Shown: positions 17,967 to 29,967, numbered from the stretch's first letter. The stretch: 64,000 nucleotides of DNA from Rosistilla carotiformis (GCF_007753095.1 NZ_CP036348.1:2046001-2110000), one strand, 5' to 3'. Notes: generated by a model from the letters alone, not told the origin. Numbers and translations: made by a program.

Positions 17967-19325
17967 ATGAAAGCGCTGCGAGATTTTCTCGACCAGAAGG
18001 TCGAGCCTTGGTTCAAAAAAGGCTCACCGCTGGCAATGCTCCATCCGATGTACGAAGCGCCCGATACGTTTCTGTACACTCCGGGACACGTTGCCAAAGG
18101 TTCCACCCACGTCCGCGACAACATCGACCTGAAACGGATGATGATCATGGTCGTGGTCGCTTTGATTCCCTGCACGCTGTTTGCGATGTGGAACACCGGC
18201 TACCAGGCCAATCTGGCGATGGCCAAGATGGAATCGGCGGGCTACGAAATCTTGACCCCCGCGGAATACGAACTGGTCCCCAAGACCGAGGTTCCGCTTC
18301 GCAAGCTGGCCAAGACCGACTGGCACTACACGATCCAAACCGCGATCGGACTGGGGCGCGACCCAGGCAGCTTTGTCGACAACTTTGTCTTCGGCGCGTT
18401 GCACTTCCTGCCCGTCTACATCGTCTGCATGTTTGTCGGTGGTCACATCGAAGCCCTGTTCTGCGTCGTTCGCGGCCATGAAATCAACGAGGGCTTCCTG
18501 GTCACCGGCCTGCTGTTTCCGTTGACCCTTCCGCCAACGATTCCGCTGTGGCAGGTTGCCATCGGGATCGCCTTTGGCGTGATCGTGGGCAAAGAGGTCT
18601 TCGGCGGCACCGGCCGCAACTTCCTCAACCCCGCGCTGACCGCCCGTGCGTTTCTGTACTTTGCCTACGCTGGTGAGATCAGCGGCGACAAGGTTTGGAC
18701 CGCGGTCGACGGCTTCAGCGGTGCAACCAGCCTGGGTGCGATGGCGTCGGCGGTACCGGGAGCCGGAATGGCGCCCGTGACTGGCGAATTCGACGCAGCG
18801 GGCGAATTGGTTGCCGGAGGAATCGAAACCTCCTGGGGAACGCAAACGCTTTCCTGGTGGGACTGTTTCTTAGGAACAATCCAAGGTTCGATGGGCGAGA
18901 CAAGCGCTTTGGCGTGTTTGATCGGTGCGGCGATCCTGATCGCCGCAGGCATCGGATCGTGGCGAATCATGGCCGGCACCGTGGTCGGTGCGGTTGCAAC
19001 CGCAGCCTTGATGAACGCGGTCGGCAGCGACAAATACGCGATGTTCGAGATGCCACCGATGTGGCACTTGGTCGTCGGCGGGTTTGCCTTCGGTGCGGTC
19101 TTCATGGCGACCGATCCGGTCTCCGCAGCGATGACTAACGCCGGACGCTGGATATACGGCGTGCTGATCGGATTCATGACGATCCTGGTTCGCGTCGTGA
19201 ACCCCGCTTATCCCGAAGGGATCATGCTGGCAATCCTGTTCGCCAACGTGTTCGCTCCACTGATCGATTATTACGTTGCCCAAGCCAACATCAAACGGAG
19301 GGTCGCTCGTTATGCCACCTCGTGA
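17967..19325 (+). CDS. nqrB: Na+-NQR subunit B
   Basis: Large membrane subunit carrying a covalently linked FMN and part of the sodium channel. The 452-residue product shows about ten hydrophobic helices after a soluble N-terminus ([19 protein letters not shown]). The FMN-binding threonine is in the motif [12 protein letters not shown] (about residue 253). [17 protein letters not shown] and [20 protein letters not shown] are typical of NqrB/RnfD; the length and the partner NqrA favour NqrB. The last 14 bases overlap nqrC, indicating coupled translation. Confidence 0.97.
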   Translation: MKALRDFLDQKVEPWFKKGSPLAMLHPMYEAPDTFLYTPGHVAKGSTHVRDNIDLKRMMIMVVVALIPCTLFAMWNTGYQANLAMAKMESAGYEILTPAEYELVPKTEVPLRKLAKTDWHYTIQTAIGLGRDPGSFVDNFVFGALHFLPVYIVCMFVGGHIEALFCVVRGHEINEGFLVTGLLFPLTLPPTIPLWQVAIGIAFGVIVGKEVFGGTGRNFLNPALTARAFLYFAYAGEISGDKVWTAVDGFSGATSLGAMASAVPGAGMAPVTGEFDAAGELVAGGIETSWGTQTLSWWDCFLGTIQGSMGETSALACLIGAAILIAAGIGSWRIMAGTVVGAVATAALMNAVGSDKYAMFEMPPMWHLVVGGFAFGAVFMATDPVSAAMTNAGRWIYGVLIGFMTILVRVVNPAYPEGIMLAILFANVFAPLIDYYVAQANIKRRVARYATS

Positions 19326-20133
19326 TTCAATGACCAATACGGTTTTGGTCGCCCTGGTTCTATGTCTGGTTTGCTCCAGCTTGGTCAGCGTCGCCGCCGT
19401 CAAGCTCAAGCCGCTGCAAGAGATCAACAAAGCGCTCGACGTCCAGAAGAACATTCTCGACGCGACCGGGATGGCGATGGAGCAGTTGGGGATTCCGGCC
19501 AGCCAGCTGACCAAGACTCAAGTCGAAACGTTGTTCGAACAGATCGAGACCAAGTTGGTCGACATCGAAACGGGAGAATACGTCGAGTCGAACCCTGAGG
19601 AGATCAAATCATTTGATCCCCGCAAAGCGGCTCGCGACAAAGATGAAAGCACCGCGATCGGCGATACCGCTTACCCCATCGGACTCGGGCGCCGCGAAAC
19701 CGTCACCAAGGTCTACCTGGTCAAATCGGCTGATGGCCAATTGGCACAAGTCGTGTTGCCGATCTACGGCAACGGACTTTGGTCGACGCTCTACGGCTTC
19801 CTCGCCTTGGACAAGGACCTGCAGACCGTCAAAGGCATCACGTTCTACGAGCATGGCGAAACGCCGGGCTTGGGGGGTGAAGTCGACAATCCCGCCTGGA
19901 AGGCGGAATGGGAAGGCTTGAAAGTCTACAACGAAGAGGGGCAACCCGAGTTGGGCGTCAGCAAGGGCCCCGCGCCGCTGAACGACAACTACCTGGTCGA
20001 CGGCCTCAGTGGTGCGACGATCACCAGTCGTGGCGTCACGAATCTGGTTCGCTACTGGGTTAGTGAAGATGGGTTCAAACCGTATCTCGAGAAACTCAAA
20101 GCGGAACTTCCGCAAACGGGAGGGAAGTCATAG
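19312..20133 (+). CDS. nqrC: Na+-NQR subunit C
   Basis: Single-span subunit with a periplasmic domain carrying a second covalent FMN. I use the ATG at 19312 because GGAGGG lies about 10 bases before it; this overlaps the end of nqrB. An ATG at 19330 is possible. The 273-residue product has one N-terminal helix ([20 protein letters not shown]) and the FMN motif [11 protein letters not shown] (threonine about residue 236). [15 protein letters not shown] is also characteristic. Confidence 0.96.
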   Translation: MPPRDSMTNTVLVALVLCLVCSSLVSVAAVKLKPLQEINKALDVQKNILDATGMAMEQLGIPASQLTKTQVETLFEQIETKLVDIETGEYVESNPEEIKSFDPRKAARDKDESTAIGDTAYPIGLGRRETVTKVYLVKSADGQLAQVVLPIYGNGLWSTLYGFLALDKDLQTVKGITFYEHGETPGLGGEVDNPAWKAEWEGLKVYNEEGQPELGVSKGPAPLNDNYLVDGLSGATITSRGVTNLVRYWVSEDGFKPYLEKLKAELPQTGGKS

Positions 20134-20760
20134 ATGGCTGCTCTAAAATCAAAAGACGTTTTGCTGGGACCGGTTTTCCATAACAACCCGATCGCCTTGC
20201 AAATCCTGGGAATCTGTTCCGCTCTGGCGGTCACCAACAAGATGAGCACCGCATTTGTGATGTGCTTGGCGGTGACCTGCGTGACGGCGATGAGCAACGC
20301 CGCGGTCAGTTCGATCCGAACTTATATCCCCAGCAACATTCGGATCATCGTGCAGATGACCGTGATCGCATCGCTGGTGATTCTGGTCGACCAAATGCTG
20401 AAGGCTTACCTGTTCGATATCAGTAAACAATTGTCAGTCTTCGTTGGTCTGATCATCACGAACTGTATCGTGATGGGACGCGCCGAAGGCTTTGCGATGA
20501 AAAATAGCGTCGGGATGAGCTTCCTGGACGGCATCGGCAACGGTCTCGGTTACAGCATGGTGCTGATGGTCGTTGCGTTTTTCCGAGAACTACTGGGCAA
20601 CGGATCGCTGTTCGGATACCAGGTCATGGAATTGACTCGCAACGGTGGTTGGTACAACCCCAACAACTTGATGTTGTTGCCGCCGAGTGCGTTTTTCCTG
20701 ATCGGGTTCCTGATCTGGGCGATTCGCGTCGCACGGCCCGAACAAGTCGAGGAGGCTTAA
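20134..20760 (+). CDS. nqrD: Na+-NQR subunit D
   Basis: Integral membrane subunit of 208 residues with six helices. It contains [18 protein letters not shown] near the start and [18 protein letters not shown] in the middle. Cys28 and Cys111 correspond to the two cysteines that, together with two from NqrE, hold an intramembrane iron-sulfur centre in the Vibrio enzyme. The gene begins immediately after the nqrC stop codon, with a strong GGGAGGGAAG ribosome binding site inside nqrC. Confidence 0.97.
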   Translation: MAALKSKDVLLGPVFHNNPIALQILGICSALAVTNKMSTAFVMCLAVTCVTAMSNAAVSSIRTYIPSNIRIIVQMTVIASLVILVDQMLKAYLFDISKQLSVFVGLIITNCIVMGRAEGFAMKNSVGMSFLDGIGNGLGYSMVLMVVAFFRELLGNGSLFGYQVMELTRNGGWYNPNNLMLLPPSAFFLIGFLIWAIRVARPEQVEEA

Positions 20761-20761
20761 C

Positions 20762-21376
20762 GTGAACGAATCATTGATGACTATCTTTATGAAGGCTGTC
20801 TTCATCGAGAACTTGGCGCTAGCCTTCTTCTTGGGAATGTGCACCTTCTTGGCGATCTCCAAAAATGTGAAGACCGCCGTGGGCCTGGGCCTGGCTGTGA
20901 TCGTGATCCAATCGATCACCGTTCCCGCCAACAACTTGATCTACACCTACCTGTTGAAAGAGGGGGCGTTGGCACGCTTTCTTGGTAGCGAATATTCGAC
21001 GCTGAACTTGGAATTCTTGGGCTTCATCAGCTACATCGGCGTGATCGCCGCGATGGTCCAGATCCTCGAGATGGTGTTGGATCGCTTCTTTCCACCGCTG
21101 TACAACGCGTTGGGAATCTTCCTGCCGTTGATCACCGTGAACTGTGCAATCCTTGGCGGTAGCTTGTTCATGGTCCAACGCGAATACGATTTCGCGCAGA
21201 GCGTTACCTATGGTTTCGGCTCGGGCGTTGGATGGGCGTTGGCGATCGCCGCGCTTGCAGGAATTCGCGAGAAGATGAAGTATTCAGATGTCCCCCCGGG
21301 GCTTCGTGGCTTGGGAATCACTTTTATCACCGTCGGTTTGATGGCGATGGCTTTCATGGCCTTCGGCGGCATCTAA
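20762..21376 (+). CDS. nqrE: Na+-NQR subunit E
   Basis: Integral membrane subunit of 204 residues, homologous to Nqr[19 protein letters not shown] (Cys27) and [14 protein letters not shown] (Cys128) supply the other two cysteine ligands of the membrane iron-sulfur centre. [19 protein letters not shown] near the end is diagnostic. It starts one base after the nqrD stop codon. Confidence 0.97.
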   Translation: MNESLMTIFMKAVFIENLALAFFLGMCTFLAISKNVKTAVGLGLAVIVIQSITVPANNLIYTYLLKEGALARFLGSEYSTLNLEFLGFISYIGVIAAMVQILEMVLDRFFPPLYNALGIFLPLITVNCAILGGSLFMVQREYDFAQSVTYGFGSGVGWALAIAALAGIREKMKYSDVPPGLRGLGITFITVGLMAMAFMAFGGI

Positions 21377-21380
21377 ACAT

Positions 21381-21409
21381 CTACTGCGACGCATCAAGCG
21401 TCGCGGTAG
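21381..21409 (+). promoter_or_regulatory. Hairpin between nqrE and nqrF
   Basis: A near-perfect inverted repeat, ctactgcgacgc and gcgtcgcggtag with a 5-base loop and one wobble pair, lies just after the nqrE stop codon, followed by an AT-rich stretch that is not a clean T-tract. It could be an mRNA processing or stability element or a weak attenuator that lowers nqrF expression. Confidence 0.4.
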
Positions 21410-21466
21410 CGTTTAACTTTTTCAAATTTATGCATTCTGGAAACACTGGTAACGAGTAATTTCCCT

Positions 21467-22687
21467 ATGACCATTTTCTTCGGCGTATTGATGTTCACCG
21501 GGGTCATCTTCCTGCTGGTTGGCGTGATTCTGGGTGCAAAAAAGATCTTGGTCCCCTCGGGCGACGTCAAGATCAACATCAACGATCAAAAAGACATCAG
21601 CGTCCCCGCTGGCGGTAAATTGCTGGGCGCGTTGGCTGACGCGGGAATCTTCGTTTCCAGCGCCTGCGGTGGCGGTGGTACCTGTGCCCAGTGCAAGGTG
21701 AAGATCCTTGAAGGTGGCGGCGAGATCCTCGACACCGAACGCAACCATATCTCGAAAAAAGAAGCTGCCTGTGGCGAACGTCTGTCGTGTCAAGTTGCGG
21801 TTAAGCAAGACATGAAGGTCGAGGTGCCACACGAAGCCTTCGAGACCAAGAAATGGGAGTGCACGGTCCGCAGCAACAACAACGTCGCGACCTTCATCAA
21901 AGAATTGGTGTTGGAATTGCCCGAAGGGGAAGACGTTGCGTTTAAGGCGGGCGGTTACATCCAGATCGAGTGCCCACCTCACACGGTTCACTACAAAGAC
22001 TATGAAATTGAACCCAAGTTCCACGAGGACTGGGACAAGTTCAACATCTGGCGTTACACGTCGGTCGTCGAAGAGCCAGTGGTTCGCGCCTACTCGATGG
22101 CTAACTATCCCGGCGAAAAAGGGATCATCATGCTGAACGTGCGCGTCGCATCGCCGCCGCCACGCGCTCCAGAAGACACCCCGCCCGGTAAGATGTCTAG
22201 CTATATCTTCGGGCTCAAGCCTGGCGATAAGGTGACGATCAGCGGTCCTTATGGTGAGTTCTTCATCAAGGACACCGAATCGGAAATGGTCTACATCGGT
22301 GGTGGTGCCGGTATGGCTCCGTTGCGTAGTCACTTGTTCGAATTGTTCCGCAACCTGAAGACCGGCCGCAAAGTTAGCTACTGGTACGGTGGTCGTAGCC
22401 ATCGCGAATTGTTCTATGTCGATCACTTCCGCAAGATCGAAGAAGAGTTCCCGAACTTCAAGTTCAACATCGCCCTTAGCGAACCGTTGCCCGAAGACAA
22501 TTGGACCGGATACCGCGGCTTCATCCACCAGGTGCTCTACAACGAATATCTAAAGGACCACCCGGCTCCTGAAGACATTGAGTACTACATCTGCGGTCCG
22601 CCCATGATGAACGCTGCGGTCTTCAAGTTGTTGGACGACCTGGGCGTCGAAAAAGAAAACGTCGCTTACGACGATTTCGGCGGCTAA
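21467..22687 (+). CDS. nqrF: Na+-NQR subunit F (NADH dehydrogenase, FAD, 2Fe-2S)
   Basis: Entry point of electrons into Na+-NQR: oxidises NADH with FAD and passes electrons through a ferredoxin-type cluster. The 406-residue product has one N-terminal membrane helix (residues ~3-24) and a 2Fe-2S domain with Cys67, Cys73, Cys76 and Cys108 ([10 protein letters not shown]...LSC). The FAD-binding motif is RAYSMANYP, the NADH-binding loop is [15 protein letters not shown], and the protein ends in YDDFGG as is typical. All cofactor residues are intact. It is the last gene of the operon and is followed by a terminator. Confidence 0.97.
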   Translation: MTIFFGVLMFTGVIFLLVGVILGAKKILVPSGDVKININDQKDISVPAGGKLLGALADAGIFVSSACGGGGTCAQCKVKILEGGGEILDTERNHISKKEAACGERLSCQVAVKQDMKVEVPHEAFETKKWECTVRSNNNVATFIKELVLELPEGEDVAFKAGGYIQIECPPHTVHYKDYEIEPKFHEDWDKFNIWRYTSVVEEPVVRAYSMANYPGEKGIIMLNVRVASPPPRAPEDTPPGKMSSYIFGLKPGDKVTISGPYGEFFIKDTESEMVYIGGGAGMAPLRSHLFELFRNLKTGRKVSYWYGGRSHRELFYVDHFRKIEEEFPNFKFNIALSEPLPEDNWTGYRGFIHQVLYNEYLKDHPAPEDIEYYICGPPMMNAAVFKLLDDLGVEKENVAYDDFGG

Positions 22688-22720
22688 AGTCCGAACTTGC
22701 CAAACCATGGATCCAATGCA

Positions 22721-22756
22721 ACAGAACCTCGAAGACATTCGAGGTTCTGTTTTTTT
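22721..22756 (+). terminator. Intrinsic terminator of the nqr operon
   Basis: A perfect 13-bp stem (acagaacctcgaa / ttcgaggttctgt) with a 4-base loop is followed directly by a run of T. It starts 33 bases after the nqrF stop codon. Confidence 0.92.
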
Positions 22757-22920
22757 ACCCTTGGCCGCTGGCGTAAACCGTCGGCACGAAGTGGGGTTTT
22801 CGTTTCGCGGCGGCATCACCGTGGCGCTACCGCAGAGGGGGCTTCACGGCCAACCGGCACGCCCTGCGCGCAAGAGCGCTGTCAACTTGCGGACCGATTC
22901 GCGGAGGGGACTGCAAAAAG

Positions 22921-23385
22921 CTAGCGGGCGGTATAGTCGGCCGCTTCGGGGCCGTCGGTGAAATGCAAGCTGTCGACTTCGCGACACGTCGTGACGGGGT
23001 CGGCCAGTTCGCGCCAACTGGCGACCTTCGGTTGATTCAGCGACCAACGCAGCCGAACGGCATGTCCTTCGACCCAGGCGGGGAATTCGACAGCGGCGTC
23101 GTCCCCCTCGACGATTTCCGCACCAATCGCAGTCAGCTCGCTGATGAAAGCGCGGATTTGGCGGCGGTCTTCATTCAGAGAGCGCCGCATCGCTTCGAGT
23201 TCTTCATGATAGGGCCCCGAACCGGAGTCGGGACGCGATGTCAACACTTCGTCGACGCGCGACTGCCGCGACCGTACCGCCTCACGCAGTTCCTTGATAT
23301 CCGACACGATCGCACGGACCAGGGGCAGGGTCTTATCGGCCTTTTCTGGGGTAAACCAGCGAGTTGCAGCAGCGGTGGTGGTCAT
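22921..23385 (-). CDS. DUF2203 family protein
   Basis: A 154-residue soluble protein, beginning RWFTPEKADKTLPLVRAIVSDIKELR in its first third (shown across residues ~9-34), then a helical charged middle and the segment VEFPAWVEGHAVRLRWSLN followed by VASWRELADPVTTCREVDSL. This order (LP-V start, FP-x-x-x-G, W-x-E-L) is that of DUF2203, whose function is unknown. It faces the nqr operon convergently. Confidence 0.8.
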   Translation of the reverse strand: MTTTAAATRWFTPEKADKTLPLVRAIVSDIKELREAVRSRQSRVDEVLTSRPDSGSGPYHEELEAMRRSLNEDRRQIRAFISELTAIGAEIVEGDDAAVEFPAWVEGHAVRLRWSLNQPKVASWRELADPVTTCREVDSLHFTDGPEAADYTAR

Positions 23386-23677
23386 GGCGGTTACGATTTC
23401 TTGGGGGGAGCCGGAAGTGAAAATCGTGGAGAGCCCTGTGGTTTCCCAACGGCTCCATTACCTATTATGTAAGACTAATCCGCAAGCCCCATTGGTTCCC
23501 TAGGAAACCGTGAGATTTTCGACTCAGCCAGCCCGAAACCTGATGGAACGTTACGGATGTTCGTTTGGTTCGGCAAATGCTGCCAGCCGAGTCGATTCGC
23601 GAATCACGAGACGAGTCTTGGCATTGTTTGCCTCGGCAACGCTGCGGTCAACCCAATCGCCTCTACCTTCCATTGTA

Positions 23678-24379
23678 ATGCTCGATCCAGTCCCTGACAC
23701 TTCAGTCGCTCCTCGATCGGCCGACTTTGCCACAACATCCCACGGCTTGGTACTGGTTCCAACGTTGGCGGAGCTAAATGGGATTCGGCAATCCTTGGGA
23801 AATCCTAGCGGCATCGTCTTTGAATTGTGCGGTTTTGGACCGATCGCGGCGGCGGCCCGAACCGCCAGCTTGCTTGCACAGCACCGTCCCAGCCGTGTTT
23901 ATCTCGTTGGAATTGCCGGAGCAGTAGGAACGCAGTTGTCCGTTGGCCAAGCGAGTGCCTTTGATCGCGTCAGTTGCTACGGGGTGGGGGCGGGCAGCGG
24001 AATTCGACATCAAAGTGCCGCCGAATTGGGTTGGAACCAATGGTCCCCCGAAGCGGGCGATTCGATCGTGATCGGTCCCCCGTCGCAACCATCCCGGCAT
24101 CTGGTGAGCGTCTGTTCGGCATCGGCCGACGCGGCCGACGTGCAGGCTTACCGCGGGCGTTTCCCCGACGCGCTGGCGGAAGACATGGAAGGCTTCGGTG
24201 TAGCGATGGCCTGCCATTTAAATCGTGTGGGGCTCTCGATCATCCGGGGTATTTCCAATGTGGCCGGGGATCGCGATAAATCGCGCTGGCGGATCGCAGC
24301 GGCGCTGAACGCTGCCGGTGAATTGTTGCGGCAAGTTATCGATCTCGACCGCTCAAACCAAGGAACGCATTGCGGATGA
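23678..24379 (+). CDS. mqnB: Futalosine hydrolase
   Basis: Nucleosidase of the futalosine menaquinone pathway that removes the purine base from futalosine. The 233-residue frame from the ATG at 23678 fits the family size; the frame stays open upstream to a GTG at 23510, but that extension is not recognisable. Phosphorylase-superfamily features are visible: FELCGFGPIAAAARTASLL, VYLVGIAGAVG, DALAEDMEGFGVAMAC (the Glu-Met-Glu-like base site) and IIRGISNVAGDRD. Its stop codon overlaps the ATG of mqnD by 4 bases, and mqnD is another enzyme of the pathway, which strengthens the call. Confidence 0.9.
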   Translation: MLDPVPDTSVAPRSADFATTSHGLVLVPTLAELNGIRQSLGNPSGIVFELCGFGPIAAAARTASLLAQHRPSRVYLVGIAGAVGTQLSVGQASAFDRVSCYGVGAGSGIRHQSAAELGWNQWSPEAGDSIVIGPPSQPSRHLVSVCSASADAADVQAYRGRFPDALAEDMEGFGVAMACHLNRVGLSIIRGISNVAGDRDKSRWRIAAALNAAGELLRQVIDLDRSNQGTHCG

Positions 24380-25218
24380 AAATTCGACTGGGAATATCAA
24401 CCTGCCCCAACGACACTTTCACGTTTCACGCTTTGATGGCGCGTCGGGTCGACTGGCGGGGCCTCGATTTTGAAATCGAACTGCTCGACATCCAACAGCT
24501 CAACGATCGCTTGTTCGCAGGCGACTTTGATGTCGCCAAAACCAGCTTCCACGCCGCGCTGCTGCTGGCCGGACAGACGGTGGTGCTGCCCAGCGGTTCC
24601 GCACTCGGGTTTGGCGTCGGCCCGTTGCTGCTTTCGGACCGCCAAGGGCACCGCCCCGGCTCGACCGCCGAAACGACGCTTTGTCCCGGACAGCACACCA
24701 CCGCAACGTTATTGTTTCAGTTGTTTTACCCCCAAACGACGCAGATCGAGCAGGTCGTCTTTTCGCAGATCATGCCGATGCTACGCACCGGCCAAGCCGA
24801 CTTTGGCGTCTGCATCCACGAGGGACGCTTCACTTGGCAAGACGAGGGACTTGGCCTGGTGGAGGATCTCGGCACGCGATGGGAATCGGAAACGGGATGC
24901 CCCTTGCCGTTGGGCGGCTTGGTCGCGCGGCGCAACTTGTCCGACGACACGCTCGCTCGCGTTCAGGGCGTGATCCACGATTCGCTCCGCTACGCGATGG
25001 CCGATCGCGGCGCGGCGATTCCCACGATGCGACGATATGCCCAGGAGTTCAACGACGACGTGTTGATGCAGCATGTCGACTTGTACGTCAACGACTGGAC
25101 GGTCGACTTGGGCCCCGTTGGCGGCAACGCGCTCCGCCAGCTTTCGCAGCGCGCGGCGGAAAGCGGAATCTTGCCTTGCGGCCTGCCGCCATTGCAGGTA
25201 TGGGATGGTTCGTGGTGA
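24376..25218 (+). CDS. mqnD: 1,4-dihydroxy-6-naphthoate synthase
   Basis: Last dedicated early enzyme of the futalosine pathway; converts cyclic dehypoxanthinylfutalosine to 1,4-dihydroxy-6-naphthoate. The 280-residue product begins MKIRLGISTCPNDTFTFHAL and contains FDVAKTSFHAALLL and DFGVCIHEGRFTW, all characteristic of MqnD and its periplasmic-binding-protein fold. The ATG at 24376 overlaps the mqnB stop (ATGA), so translation is likely coupled; a TTG at 24370 is an alternative start. MqnA and MqnC genes are not in the window. Confidence 0.95.
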   Translation: MKIRLGISTCPNDTFTFHALMARRVDWRGLDFEIELLDIQQLNDRLFAGDFDVAKTSFHAALLLAGQTVVLPSGSALGFGVGPLLLSDRQGHRPGSTAETTLCPGQHTTATLLFQLFYPQTTQIEQVVFSQIMPMLRTGQADFGVCIHEGRFTWQDEGLGLVEDLGTRWESETGCPLPLGGLVARRNLSDDTLARVQGVIHDSLRYAMADRGAAIPTMRRYAQEFNDDVLMQHVDLYVNDWTVDLGPVGGNALRQLSQRAAESGILPCGLPPLQVWDGSW

Positions 25219-25378
25219 TGGGGGGGCGATCGAGCCCCATGCGCGATCGAATCGACCGCGATTGCCACCGTAAAACTTCGTCCAACACCTTGCTTCGTTG
25301 CGGTGAATCGAGGACGATCAGAAATCGTTGCACATCGTCTCACGATCTCCCTCCCATGCGACCCCTCAGCGGCTTTCA

Positions 25379-27040
25379 ATGAGTCTATTTGTCTTTGGAC
25401 ACAAAAACCCCGACACCGATGCGATTTGTTCGGCGCTGGCTTATGCGAACCTGTTGAGGAAGACATCGCGGCCCGATGCAATTGCCTGCTGCTGTGGTCC
25501 GCCCAATAAACGGACCGAATTCGTGTTGCGACGGGCGGGGCTTGATACCCCGCGGATCGTGATGGATGTCCGCCCCGAAGTCGAAGATGTCTGCCGCACC
25601 GATGTCGTCACCGCGTGCGATACCGAAGTTTTTTCGGAGGTCTACGAACGGCTGAAACAGCATTCGCTGCGGGCGATTCCGGTCCTCTCGGGCAGCGGCG
25701 AACTGGTGGGGATCTTGAACTTGTTGGACCTCTTAGAATTGGTCTTTCAAGGCGACGACGACCCGGCCCAGTCGCGGATGGTCAATTCCAGTCTCAGCAA
25801 GATCTGCGAATGCCTGAAGGGACACTTTCAACATGTCAGCAACGCCGACATGCGGGAGGATTTTATTGTCAGCGTGGGCGCGATGAGCGCCCACGGCTTC
25901 ATCGAACACATCAAAGACTTTCCTTCCGAGAAACTGCTGGTCGTCAGCGGCGATCGGCCGACGATTCAATTGCCGGCACTGGAACGGGGTGTCCGTTGTC
26001 TGGTCGTCACCGGCGGCTACACGCTTTCGCCGGGACTGCTGGAACTGGCGAAGGCCAAAGATGTTTCGGTGCTCGTCAGTCCATTTGATACCGGCACCAC
26101 CACGGTCCGGATCAAAAGTGCGCGCGGGATCGCTTCGGCGATCACCGATCGCTTCATCAGCCTGTCGAACAAAGACACGATCGCCCATGCGCGGGCGAGC
26201 GTCGAACGGTCGCGACAGTCGATCTTCCCGGTCGTCGACGATTCGCAGCAACTGCGCGGTGTGCTATCGAAATCGGATTTGATCGATCCGCCGAAGCCAC
26301 AACTGGTGCTTGTCGATCACAACGAGATGGCGCAAGCGGTCGATGGCGCTGCCGACGCCGACATTGTCGAAGTCCTCGATCACCATCGCTTGGGCGGCAG
26401 TCTGCGGTCCAGCCAGCCAATCCGTTTTATCAATGAACCGGTTGGATCGACCTGCACCTTGGTGGCGATGCGGTATCGCGCCGCGGGGATCGAACCGAGC
26501 CCCGCTTATGCCCTATGCATGGCCTCGGGGATCATCTCCGACACGATCAAACTGCGGTCGCCGACGACCACCGACATCGACCGCGAGATTTACGATTGGC
26601 TGGCCAGTTTATGCACCTGCGACCTCGACGACTTTGCGCGCGATTTCTTCGAGATCGGATCGGCGCTACAGACCTGCACCCCCGAACAAGTTGTTGCCGA
26701 GGACTGCAAAGAATTCAGCGAAGCGGGACACCGGTTCTCGATTTCCCAAATCGAAGAACTCGGCTTTGGCCTGTTTTGGGACCGCCAGAAAGAGATCCGC
26801 AAAGCGCTCGAAGAACTCGCCACCCAGAAAGGGCTCGACTTTGCCGCCCTGCTGGTAACCGACATCAGTTCTTCGGGTAGCCTGTTGTTGATGTCCAGTG
26901 AACCGGCGTGTTGGGAAGAGATCAATTACCCGCGCGTCGGCCGCAATCTTTACAAGCTGGAAAATGTTGTCAGTCGCAAGAAACAATTACTGCCATTGAT
27001 CTGCAGCCTGCTCGACGCCCACCCCGAACCGATCGAATAG
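25379..27040 (+). CDS. CBS/DRTGG-containing manganese-dependent inorganic pyrophosphatase
   Basis: Cytoplasmic class II (DHH-family) pyrophosphatase hydrolysing diphosphate, here with a large regulatory insert. The 553-residue protein starts MSLFVFGHKNPDTDAICSAL (metal-binding H-x-NPDTDA). A CBS motif follows at about residues 70-125. About residues 140-245 look like a DRTGG domain (DRPTIQLPALERGVRCLVVTGG). A second CBS motif lies near residues 255-305 (SIFPVVDDSQQLRGVLSKSD). The DHH core then resumes with LVDHNEMAQA and VLDHHRLGG, and a DHHA2-type C-terminus ends the protein. In characterised relatives CBS-DRTGG inserts bind adenine nucleotides, so nucleotide control is likely. The ATG at 25379 is used; the TTG 17 codons upstream gives no family sequence. 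Confidence 0.9.
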   Translation: MSLFVFGHKNPDTDAICSALAYANLLRKTSRPDAIACCCGPPNKRTEFVLRRAGLDTPRIVMDVRPEVEDVCRTDVVTACDTEVFSEVYERLKQHSLRAIPVLSGSGELVGILNLLDLLELVFQGDDDPAQSRMVNSSLSKICECLKGHFQHVSNADMREDFIVSVGAMSAHGFIEHIKDFPSEKLLVVSGDRPTIQLPALERGVRCLVVTGGYTLSPGLLELAKAKDVSVLVSPFDTGTTTVRIKSARGIASAITDRFISLSNKDTIAHARASVERSRQSIFPVVDDSQQLRGVLSKSDLIDPPKPQLVLVDHNEMAQAVDGAADADIVEVLDHHRLGGSLRSSQPIRFINEPVGSTCTLVAMRYRAAGIEPSPAYALCMASGIISDTIKLRSPTTTDIDREIYDWLASLCTCDLDDFARDFFEIGSALQTCTPEQVVAEDCKEFSEAGHRFSISQIEELGFGLFWDRQKEIRKALEELATQKGLDFAALLVTDISSSGSLLLMSSEPACWEEINYPRVGRNLYKLENVVSRKKQLLPLICSLLDAHPEPIE

Positions 27041-27246
27041 CCAGCCACACGTTGTGCGGAGGCCTAACGGTCGCCGCATGCCACAGCGATACGATCCGCA
27101 GGGACAGAAAGCACGAACGCATCCGCACCTGCAGCATCGGGAAACGGCGATCCGTTTCCAGGAATGGTTCTGCAAACGGATCGACAAGGTCCCTGCGCAT
27201 GCCACCTACGGCGGCTTGATTCGCGACGGTCAACGCCCAGCAGCGC

Positions 27247-27720
27247 TTATGACTTCATGAACCGTTGCTCGATTTCCAACAACTTGGCCAATCGGCGGGC
27301 GTGACGTTCCGAGGGGGTGTAACGGGCTCCCAGGAACGCGCGGATGCACTCCATTGCTAGCTCGGGGCCGATGATCCGAGCTCCGATGCACAACACGTTC
27401 ATGTCGTCGTGCTCAACTCCCTGACGAGCCGAGTAGCAATCGTGGCACAACGCCGCTCGAATGCCTGGGATTTTGTTCGCCGCCACGCTGACTCCCACTC
27501 CGCTGCCGCAGACCAAGATCCCACGATCGGCTTTGCCCGAGCGAATCGCTTCCCCCACGGCGAGGGCGAAGTCGGGAAAGTCGCTGCTGGTTTCATCGTG
27601 AGCGCCACAATCGACGATCTGCAAATGCTGGTCGGTCAACGTTTGCGTGACGACCGACTTCAGCGGAAAGCCAGCGTGATCGCCACCGATGGCGTAAATC
27701 AGAGAAGATGCGTTACTCAT
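27247..27720 (-). CDS. rpiB: Ribose-5-phosphate isomerase B
   Basis: Interconverts ribose 5-phosphate and ribulose 5-phosphate in the pentose phosphate pathway. The 157-residue protein (usual size) has IYAIGGDHAGFPLK at the start, SSDFPDFA, the catalytic Cys71 in LVCGSGVGVSVAANK, and HDDMNVLCIGARI. These are RpiB/LacAB features; lack of a LacA/LacB neighbour favours RpiB. It is convergent with the pyrophosphatase gene and divergent from rpsA. Confidence 0.95.
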   Translation of the reverse strand: MSNASSLIYAIGGDHAGFPLKSVVTQTLTDQHLQIVDCGAHDETSSDFPDFALAVGEAIRSGKADRGILVCGSGVGVSVAANKIPGIRAALCHDCYSARQGVEHDDMNVLCIGARIIGPELAMECIRAFLGARYTPSERHARRLAKLLEIEQRFMKS

Positions 27721-28079
27721 GAGCGTTCGAAGCGATCCTGGTTCCGGTTTTGTGCGAAATAGATTGGAATAATGCCACTTCCTGGCTTGACGTCCGTTGT
27801 GGCATTTCGGTGATTCTGTTAGCCTTTCGGGTTGCTATCGCTGCTTTTTTCGCCAATCGCATGGGTCGATGGGCGGCAGCCTGCAGACACTCTAACCCCG
27901 CTGGGAATCGCGTTTTTACTTCACGCGGCCCGAAATGGCCAGTCGCGCTTCGATGAGGTGCGAAGATGCCATTTTTAACCACGCACGGTATAGCTTCTCC
28001 TGGAAGCTTCGTAAACCTGGCGCTCGATCAAAAGCCAGCCCCGCGATCGCGAATCCGACCCCCGGCAACTGAGTCTTTC
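27721..28079. other. Divergent intergenic region before rpsA, 359 bases
   Basis: Holds the promoters of rpiB and rpsA. The rpsA frame remains open for 38 codons upstream of the chosen start but that stretch has no S1 character. TTGACG near 27784 is a possible -35 box reading towards rpsA, without a clear matching -10. No gene is seen. Confidence 0.35.
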
Positions 28080-29852
<1,773 letters not shown>

Positions 29853-29935
29853 TTTTTCATCTTTCAACTTTCGGTTTTCGGATTCGGCTCTGCCCTTGGG
29901 CTCGAGCATCGCTTGATTCCAAACGCATGACACAG

Positions 29936-29967
29936 AAACACCCAGTCGAATCGGCTGGGTGTTTTTT
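29936..29967 (+). terminator. Intrinsic terminator after rpsA
   Basis: A 10-bp stem (aaacacccag / ctgggtgttt) with a 9-base loop is followed by a run of T on the plus strand. Confidence 0.88.

Noticed and set aside
27041-27246. Short frames in the gap between the pyrophosphatase and rpiB genes
   Set aside because: Gap between convergent genes; frames on both strands run into the neighbours and have no recognisable content.
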